This document shows, one piece after another, positions 57,400 to 64,000 of a stretch of 64,000 nt of DNA; the first letter of the stretch is position 1; every line of letters starts with the position of its first letter. A program made the position numbers and the translations under genes. The DNA is from Gloeophyllum trabeum ATCC 11539. Lineage: Eukaryota; Basidiomycota; Agaricomycetes; Gloeophyllales; Gloeophyllaceae. The notes under the pieces were generated by a model. It was not told where the DNA came from, made no database searches, and saw only the letters and a program-made list of their open reading frames with translations. The stretch is taken from assembly GCF_000344685.1 (NCBI RefSeq), contig NW_006920412.1:2234617-2298616 (forward strand), in the 5' to 3' direction.

Positions 57400-59410
57400 A
57401 TGTCTGGTGGCCTCAATTCTTTGGCCACGATCATAAAGCGGTCAGCTTCTTTCTCCCTATTCCGTCCCCTTCACTGCAGAATCCGTGACCGACCTCCCGA
57501 AATGTCTATCTCAGGCTCGAGGCTGCGACGTCGCGTTTGGAGGATCTCGCTGCTGCGCAGGGCGTGCCGGGCTCCAGGCAGGACGATATACGAGATGAAC
57601 CGGGACCATATAGCAGGAGCAGCACCCCTGCACCGTCTAACGTCCCTGTTCCTACGCCGCCTCCTCATAGTTCCGCCATGGCTGAAGAACCGCAAAGTAT
57701 CACGGCGTATGATCAAGTGATCATCAATGGGAAGCTCAAAGCATTCCTCGAATTGACTCGGTCGTTTGCTGGGGAGTCAGTGGTCGAGCAGGTACGTAAT
57801 AGTTAGTCTTACAGCACGCCCCAGACCTGAGATGAACAACCGGTGGTACATCAGGTTGCTCTCGTAGAGAAGATGTTCAAGGATCTACGGGAGGTCATCT
57901 TGGCCGCTAGCGCTTGCAAGAAACCCGATCAGCAGGCCTTCGGCGAGCTGCTGGGCCCTTTGCAGGGGGATATTGAAGCCATCACCAGGCTGAAGGAGGC
58001 TAATCGCAAGGACAGGGAATGGTTTAACCATCTATCCACTGTCGCAGAGGGTGCGCCCTGTGTGGGATGGGTGACGGTCGTAAGCCTGGTCAATGTCGAT
58101 GTGAATGTTCCCCGGGCTGAGTAGTATGATCCCAGGAACCCAAACCCGGTCCATATGTTAAGGACATCCTGGATTCGACGATGTTCTACGGAAACAGAGT
58201 CATCAAGGAGTTCAAGGAAAAGTGCGTCGGATAATGTCTTACGCGTACTCTACTTACATCTGTGCTGCCAGGGATCCTAAGCACGCGGAATGGGTGCGAG
58301 CATACTCAGGTCTCATCGAGGAACTCCGGCAGTATATCGTGGACTACCACACGACGGGGTTGACATGGAATCACCAGGTTAGGCACTGCTAATCCCGACC
58401 TGGGGTGCGCTCGACAGTACTTATTCTTATTTCAGGGCATAACGGTACAACAGTATAAAGCGTCCGCGCCCGCATCTGCACCCTCAGGCGCCCCTGCCCC
58501 ACCACCTCCGCCTCCACCTCCAGCTGCCCCCGCTCCGCCACCGCCGCCACCAGCCACAAATGGCGCATCATCTGGCGGTGGTCTCGGAGCGGTATTCGCA
58601 GACCTGAACCGGGGTGAGGAGGTCACCAAGGGTTTGCGCAAGGTAGACAAGAGCGAGATGACACACAAGAACCCCGCGTTAAGGGCTGGCGGCGTCGTTC
58701 CTGCCAGCACGACCCCGGCCGCTACGCGTAAGTCAACTGTCTCTCTATCCCTTGTTAGTATTCATCTTTCGGTACAGCCAAGAAGCCACTGAAGCCCACG
58801 AAGCCATCAGCCCTGCAAGGGAAGAAGCCAGCCAAGTTCGCGCTGGAGGGTAACAAGTGGATGATTGTAAGTGGGCTTCACCGACGTATGATCTGGTTCT
58901 CACCATGCCCCAGGAGTACCAAGAGAACGAGAGTGCTTTGACCGTAGACAACACGGAAATCAGCCACACTGTCAACTTGTTTGGATGCAAGAACACGACA
59001 GTACAAATTAAAGGCAAAGTCAACGCCGTCACCATGGGTACGCTCTACAGCGCTTTCCTGCGATCTGTTGCGCTAATCATAGGTCAACAGTCAACTGCAC
59101 GAAGACGTCCGTTCTGGTGGAGAACGTCATCTCCTCAGTGTCTGTGACGAAGTCACCGTCCTTCGCCATCCAGATCACGGGCAAAGCGCCGACTATTCAG
59201 TTGGACTCTACGGATTCCGGTCAGATATACATATCCAAGGACTGTCTGGACGTGGAGATCACCACGGCGAAGTGCAGCGCCATCAACGTCAACGTCCCGG
59301 TAGAGGGCGAGGAGGAAGGTGTGTTCGGCGAGCAGCCGATCCCGGAAATGCTGAAGACGACTGTCAAGGATGGGAAGCTGGTCACGACTGTCGTAGAGCA
59401 CGTTGGCTGA
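57400..59410 (+). CDS. SRV2: Cyclase-associated protein (actin monomer recycling)
   Basis: CAP/Srv2 binds actin monomers and adenylyl cyclase, recharging ADP-actin and linking Ras-cAMP signalling to the cytoskeleton. The ATG at 57400 gives MSGGLNSLATIIKR, then an intron and LEAATSRLEDLAAAQG, the N-terminal oligomerisation helix. The helical domain shows ITAYDQVIINGKLKAFLELT, VALVEKMFKDLREVILAASA, NPKPGPYVKDILDSTMFYGN, KHAEWVRAYSGLIEELRQYI. A polyproline stretch (PAPPPPPPPPAAPAPPPPPP, near 58490-58555) is the profilin/SH3 region, followed by GLGAVFADLNRGEEVTKGLR (WH2-like). The C-terminal beta-helix (CARP) has KFALEGNKWMIEYQENESAL, SHTVNLFGCKNTTVQIKGK and ends KDGKLVTTVVEHVG. About eight introns, all in frame; around 510 residues, normal for the family. 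Confidence 0.97.
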
Positions 59411-60023
59411 TGAGCGGTGTGCTGGTTATACCCCGTGTCAAGTACTCTACTGATGCTTTTATTACAATGGACCGTGGTTGGGTGGACTGAATCGTCACTG
59501 TCGGGGGTTCCCATACCTCCCATTAGGCGTGGAAAGAGCGTCCTCATGTCAGTTGGCGGATGTCCATCACCTGAGTGCACGACGGGCAATGAACACCGAG
59601 ATGGAAGTGCTGCTCGCGCAAGCACCATTACGCATCGCAGCTCGGTTGGGTTGGGGCGTAAATGGTCCAACTAACCCTATCATTCAAACGATGGTAGAGG
59701 TTTTCATGAAGCACAACATATAGCAGCAACTTGAAGAGGACAGCCGCCACCAACTGTGGCTGTCAAGAGCGCCGGCCGCCAATGGCCGACAGACGAGACA
59801 ATCATGGAAGATTTTCCCGGCACCGGCCGGCCATCCGGGACCCTAGAAGCAGCCCGCTTGGCGTTGGTATGGTGGTTGCAACGGTAAAAGCAGGTCTCCT
59901 AAAACCCTTGTCGTCCCCCCTTGCTCGTCCCATTCTCGTTTCTCATTTTTGCGGCTCTTCAGCCAGCAGCCACTCGCTCGAACGACGCTCACTACTTATA
60001 TATTGTTGACGATACCTTGAACA
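59411..60023. other. Intergenic region, nothing certain
   Basis: This 613-bp stretch lies between CAP and the second RlpA-like gene. A TATA-like CTTATATATTG lies at 59996-60006, only about 20 nt before the start codon at 60024. No gene is supported. Confidence 0.45.
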
Positions 60024-61086
60024 ATGCGGTCCTCAGCGATTTTTGGATTGTCTCTGCTTTCCGTGCTCCTGCCTTTCACCCAGGCAGCCCACGGAAGCCA
60101 ACGTCGGCACAACGCCGTCGCTCACCGTGCTCGGGGCGATGTGCAGGTCCACAAGCGCACCGACAATGCTCGGTTCACGTACTATGCGGTCGGACTGTGA
60201 GGCGCATTGTCTCTGGGCGGGGAATGCGCTGGCTGACTTTGATGCTAGGGGTGCTTGCGGTCAGACCAACGTCCCCAGTGACTTCGTAAGTGACTACGCC
60301 CGATATGGATTATAGCTAGCCTAATTCCTCGGCGTAGATCGTAGCTCTGAACAGTCCCGTAAGTACACGATCGTGTTTGTCCCCGAGAACCGCATCGTCT
60401 AGTACTGCCCCTTGGAGTTGCATAACTAACTGGTAAATTACAGATGTACGGTGATGGCTATCCGGGCCCTAACTGCTTCAAGAGCATCACCATCACTGCC
60501 AACGGCAAGACGACGCAGGCCACCATTATGGACGAGGTATATGCTGTTTAACTCGGTATGGCCCTATTTACTGAACTCTATGCAGTGCCCCGGATGTCCC
60601 TACGGAGGCTTGGACTTCTCCGAAGGTCTCTTCAAGTTCTTCGCTGACGAGTCTGTCGGTGTCCTGTACGGTTCTTGGTGGTACAACGACGGCTCCGGTG
60701 GAGGAGGAAACAACCAGCCCACCACTTCCTCAAGCCAGTGGACTCCCCCCACGTCCACTTGGGAGCCCCCCTCCAGCACTTGGACGCCTCCCACCACCTC
60801 TTGGACCCCTACGTCCACCTGGACGCCTCCCAGCAGCACCTGGTCGCCCCCGTCTTCTAGCAGCACCTGGAGCTCGTCCTCCAGTTCATCCTGGTCTTCG
60901 TCCAGCTCGTCTTGGAGCTCTAGCTCCAGCTCCAGCTCCAGCTCGTACACTCCTTCCTCGACCAGCAGCACCGTTGCTGCTACGCCGACTGTTTCCTCTA
61001 CTCGTTCCGACCCTGAGAACATCAACGGCTTGAACCAAGTTATCATTGGCATTGGCGGAATGATCGTTGCTGGCGCCCAGGCTTAA
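60024..61086 (+). CDS. Secreted RlpA-like (double-psi beta-barrel) protein 2
   Basis: This is a paralogue of the gene at 36622-37577. It starts MRSSAIFGLSLLSVLLPFTQ (signal peptide), has a short pro-region ending in HKR, then TDNARFTYYAVGLGACGQTN, VPSDFIVALNSP, MYGDGYPGPNCFKSITITAN, GKTTQATIMDECPGCPYGGL and DFSEGLFKFFADESVGVLYG. Introns fall at about 60196-60246, 60286-60336, 60361-60443 and 60538-60586, matching the paralogue's positions after PSDF, NSP and DE. The linker (60700-60960) is a repeat of Trp-containing Ser/Thr/Pro units such as STWTPPTTSWTP, then almost pure Ser with Trp every 5-8 residues. A hydrophobic C-terminus (QVIIGIGGMIVAGAQA) suggests GPI anchoring. Expected at the cell wall or surface; substrate unknown. 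Confidence 0.9.
60715..60960 (+). repeat. Trp-punctuated Ser/Thr/Pro repeat coding region
   Basis: The linker of RlpA-like protein 2 is built of imperfect repeats: first W-T/E-P-P-x-S/T units (about seven), then W-S-S-S-S units (about five). Serine codons alternate between AGC and TCC/TCG, so the repeat is kept at protein rather than DNA level. Confidence 0.75.
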
Positions 61087-61736
61087 GCGGGGGCGGAGCA
61101 AGGATTGAGCCTGGAGATTTTTGGCCGTTCATGCCCGTTTGCAATTATATATACCCTGCAGTTACTTCTCGCATTTATTCAACCCCTCCCCCCCGCACGC
61201 TATTCTTCTTGCATGCCTTGGCACATAGTATTGGACACCGTCGTGGAAGGCTCTCATCAAAATTAGGACCCAACCTTATTTTATTCCCTTTCCACCTACG
61301 TATTACTGGCAGCAGGTTGTAGTAGACCCACTGGGGAGTGTTTGAGGCACGGATCTTTTTGTTTACTTAGTGCTTTCTGTAATGAAAGTGCGTGTTGGGA
61401 TTCTGGGAATGTAATGTTTCTGTCTACTATTGCTATCAACACGCTAAAGACCGTCTTGGGTTCACAATTCAACGTCCGTGGAGGGATACGCAAGGAATTG
61501 GTTATGTCAAGCAGAATACAAGAGGGTACAGGGCAGTTTATGATTACACAGGCTTGATTCGTGGTATGGACAACTGAAAAAGCAGGACAATGGAGGATAC
61601 ATCGTCGGCAGATCTGTCAGACTTGACAGCAGAGATAATTAGCACTTCGCATAGCAACGAATCAAATGCGGAGAATGAAGGGAGAGCATACTGACGCGCC
61701 TCGGAAGGGCGTCTCAAGAGCAGGCGAGCGGAATAC
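61087..61736. other. Convergent intergenic region, nothing seen
   Basis: This 650-bp stretch between converging 3' ends is AT-rich. I see no gene, repeat or RNA. Confidence 0.5.
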
Positions 61737-62796
61737 TCAGAACGCTTGAACCAAAAGCACGTTCAGCCCCATCTGCTTCACGACCTGTCTCGGAACCCTC
61801 TTGTCCTTATGTCTCAACTCGAGCATTAGGGAGCGCTTGTTGGGGTGCATGGCCTGCCGGAGCGCGGCCTGGCCTTGCTCACGCATGGTCATGTAGTCCC
61901 TGATGTTGAGGAAGACGGTGGACTTGATGAAGGCCTTGGCCTGTCTCAGCGACCGGGGAAGGTCGGGGAGGGTCCAGAAGGAAGAAGGAGCGGACGGCGC
62001 ATATGAACTTGAATAGAGACCAAGCTCGATGATTAACGCTTGCATTAAGATAAGTTTGTCACACGAATTCGGGTTGGAGAGGAAACTGCAATGAATGTCA
62101 ATAAATGGCATCGGAGTGGGTAACGGCTGCTACGCACCGGTTGATGTATTTCCTCGCTTCGTCGTACGCTGGCACCAAAGCGTTGTCGTCCCCTTTCTCG
62201 GAGACATCGTCGACGATGCCACGCTCCCCGAGCCCCGCTGGCTCGTTCTCCTTTGCTTTCGGAGCCTGGCGTTTCTGGGCTGGTTTGCTGGCCTTCTTCT
62301 TCTTGGTAGGACTAACTTGGTTGACGACGGGCGACAGAGGTGCGGCCTCTGACTCGGAGGCGGTGGTGTTCGCCGAACCCGTCCGGCGCTTCCTCCTACG
62401 CCTCTTCTGCGAGGGAGAAGCCGAAGTCACAGACGCCGCTTGGCTGGCGATGCTCGCAGCAGGCCGTGCCAGGCGGGCATGGCCCTGGGAGACGACGTCC
62501 GAGCCGATCTCGCTGAACGAGAGGCCAGACAGAGCAAGCGACAAATCCTGCTCGGAGTCCGATGATGAGAGTGTGGGCGACTGCAGAGCGCTCCCTGTGA
62601 TATAAGACCAGTTGGCCTCGGAGCCTGGCGATCGGACCATATCCCGCCTCTGGGACAGGACGAAGGCCTCGGGGCTCCATACTATCTCGTCCGATGCAGC
62701 ATCGTCAACGACTGATGGGGGGGAAGAGACGACGTCGAACGAGGAGAGGGAGGTGTCCGACGTCACTGTGTTCGTGCGGGTGATTCGTGCAGCCAT
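61737..62796 (-). CDS. Unknown basic, Ser-rich protein (possibly nuclear)
   Basis: Two exons: 62796 to about 62143, and about 62091 to 61737, joined by a short intron (GTGCGT..CATTGCAG) that reads ARKYINR|FLSNPNSCDKL. The ATG is at 62796 (MAARITRTNTVTSDTSLSSF). The N-terminal 190 residues are Ser-rich and probably disordered, with a strong basic stretch SQKRRRRKRRTG and another TKKKKASKPAQKR, both of nuclear-localisation type. The C-terminal 130 residues look folded: LILMQALIIELGLY, SFWTLPDLPRSLRQAKAFIK, STVFLNIRDYMTMREQGQAA, LRHKDKRVPRQVVKQMGLNV. I know no function for this pattern; it seems conserved-looking in its second exon. About 330 residues in total. Confidence 0.72.
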
Positions 62797-63368
62797 GCTC
62801 AAAGGCTAGCAGGGGAGAGAAATGAATGAATGTCCGTTACTACGCCCCCCGCCCTATATTAGACTGCGGTATATTTCTGGGAGATATGATGGCTTCCACT
62901 CACAAAGGTCGACGATCAGTCAGGAATGGATGGAATAGATTGTCGCTCCCAGCCAGCAGCAGGCTTCACGGGAACTGCGCGCGGGCGTGGACGCAGGATT
63001 CGCAAGGACCACTTGGCAGGCCGCTGCAGCTGCGCTTGGATCGTCGTCGGAGACGCTGGCCTGGCAGTCCTCGAGACCGTCGCTGACGAACCCGAGGCAG
63101 TCTGCTGAGTGTGTCGAGCTTATACGCACGGCAGCCTCATGCCCAGAAGGCGGCGAATACAAGTAGAAACGATTGCCCGCAGTAAGGGCTGTACTCATGC
63201 CTGTCGCCAAGCGCCGGTTTAGGCCGCCGGGCATCCGGCATGGCGGTATTTCTGACCGCGTTGCGCCGAATAACGAGCGCCTGCTCCTGCAGAAGAGGGG
63301 GGAGAATCTGCACATGGCTGCGATAGACGATACGTATAGACAGGCGTGTATCAAAACAGGACAGGCGA
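62797..63368. other. Intergenic region, 572 bp
   Basis: It contains the promoter of the preceding minus-strand gene and the 3' region of the RCC1-type gene. A 175-codon minus frame (62920-63447) overlaps the certain RCC1 coding end in another frame and has odd composition, so I do not call it a gene. Confidence 0.45.
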
Positions 63369-64000
63369 TCAGCATATCCTCCAGTACACTATGCTGTTTC
63401 CGTATCCTGCCACAGCACGTTGCTCGACGTCCACTCCGCGCTTCCACAACTTGCCCGAAAGGTCTTTGACGTCCGCCTTGCTCTTCGCTAGGATGAACCG
63501 GCTCCCGTCAGGCCTCAGCAACGTGGTGGGGACGGCGAGGCTCGAGCGCTTCCCGTTCCCGAGCTGATAGTCGTAGTTTGCGCCCCAGACCATCACGTCC
63601 CTGCCGCTGCCACCGGGGCCGTTTTCCGTGTCGAGTGTAAGGACTACATGGCCCGTCGGAGAAATCGAGATGCTATGAGGCACTATGGGCTGGAGGTTTT
63701 CCGTCTTCTCGCTGACTATAATGAGATTTCATTAAGTATCACGGAGGAAGAGTTCCGTGTCACTCACATTCCAGAAGGCCGCTGACGTTCTTTGCACGCG
63801 CCGGCTCGACCTGAGCATTTCTGTACAGAGCATTACCAAGCCCACCCCATTGTCCATTACCGCACGCGAGGACGTCGACAGTCTGCATCGCCGATCCATC
63901 GGTACGCTCGACGGTAAATAGGGTCAGGTCACCACCTTCGAACTCCGTTCAGCAATGCTTCGATAATGAGATATGAGGGAGGCATATTCTACCTGCAGAA
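63369..64000 (-). CDS. RCC1-repeat protein, C-terminal part (partial, FMP25-like)
   Basis: The gene enters from beyond the window end and stops at 63369. Visible exons: about 63775-63944 (FEGGDLTLFTVERTDGSAMQ, VDVLACGNGQWGGLGNALYR, AQVEPARAKNVSGLLE) and 63369 to about 63714 (SISISPTGHVVLTLDTENGP, RDVMVWGANYDYQLGNGKRS, SLAVPTTLLRPDGSRFILAK, GKLWKRGVDVEQRAVAGYGN). The phrases CGNGQWGGLGN and WGANYDYQLGNG are RCC1-type blades of a seven-bladed propeller. The ending KRGVDVEQ...GNSIVYWRI is one that I associate with fungal mitochondrial RCC1 proteins such as yeast Fmp25, linked to complex III assembly. If that is right, it would be a second complex III factor in the window besides CBP4. Introns carry GTGAGT donors. 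Confidence 0.82.

Noticed and set aside
62920..63447. A 175-codon minus-strand frame
   Set aside because: Its first part overlaps the certain RCC1 coding end in another frame, and the composition is not protein-like.

Overview
This is genomic DNA of a filamentous basidiomycete, most likely an agaricomycete mushroom or wood-decay fungus (the class is inferred). The evidence is dense genes on both strands, many short GT-AG introns of about 45-85 nt that often end in CAG or TAG, Ser/Pro-rich proteins of basidiomycete type, a DUF6593-type protein, and a SERCA-type calcium pump. Almost every gene is split, so all models here were built by hand from the sequence and exact exon edges are inferences.

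Layout. 1-2 kb: the 3' end of TEL2 and a small unknown gene. 2.2-9.5 kb: three secreted amidase-signature enzymes in head-to-tail tandem on the minus strand, start codons about 2.57 kb apart. 9.5-14 kb: a gene-poor stretch with a 430-bp MITE-like element. 14-21 kb: a small Ser/Pro-rich gene, an N-terminal glutamine amidohydrolase (NTAQ1 type), an F-box gene, a BTB gene and a DUF6593-type gene. 21.2-26.5 kb: one very long, Ser-rich, probably disordered protein. 26.5-29.3 kb: nothing convincing. 29.3-32.6 kb: an E2 ubiquitin-conjugating enzyme and a COMPASS Bre2/Ash2-type SPRY protein, divergent from a 126-bp spacer that carries two TTAGGG units. 33-37.6 kb: a PhoD-like phosphatase and a secreted RlpA-like protein. 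38.3-46.5 kb: a SERCA Ca2+-ATPase, a SIP5-like RING protein and the small mitochondrial assembly factor CBP4. 47-52.3 kb: an arrestin-like gene and an SLC35F6-type transporter, divergent, each preceded by a copy of the same 34-bp motif. 52.3-56.3 kb: gene-poor, with orphan coding-like pieces. 56.3-64 kb: an unknown protein, cyclase-associated protein (CAP/Srv2), a second RlpA-like protein, an unknown nuclear-looking protein, and the 3' end of an RCC1-repeat protein.

Most of the window is ordinary housekeeping: checkpoint/TORC stability, N-degron, ubiquitin, chromatin, calcium, actin and respiratory-chain assembly. The accessory part is the amidase array and the pair of RlpA-like cell-surface proteins. 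I found no convincing new multi-gene system. The most unusual signals are the shared promoter motif at 49.4/50.0 kb, the E2 gene (13-nt micro-exon, GC-AG intron, HPG in place of the catalytic HPN), an intron present in only one amidase copy, and the MITE-like element.
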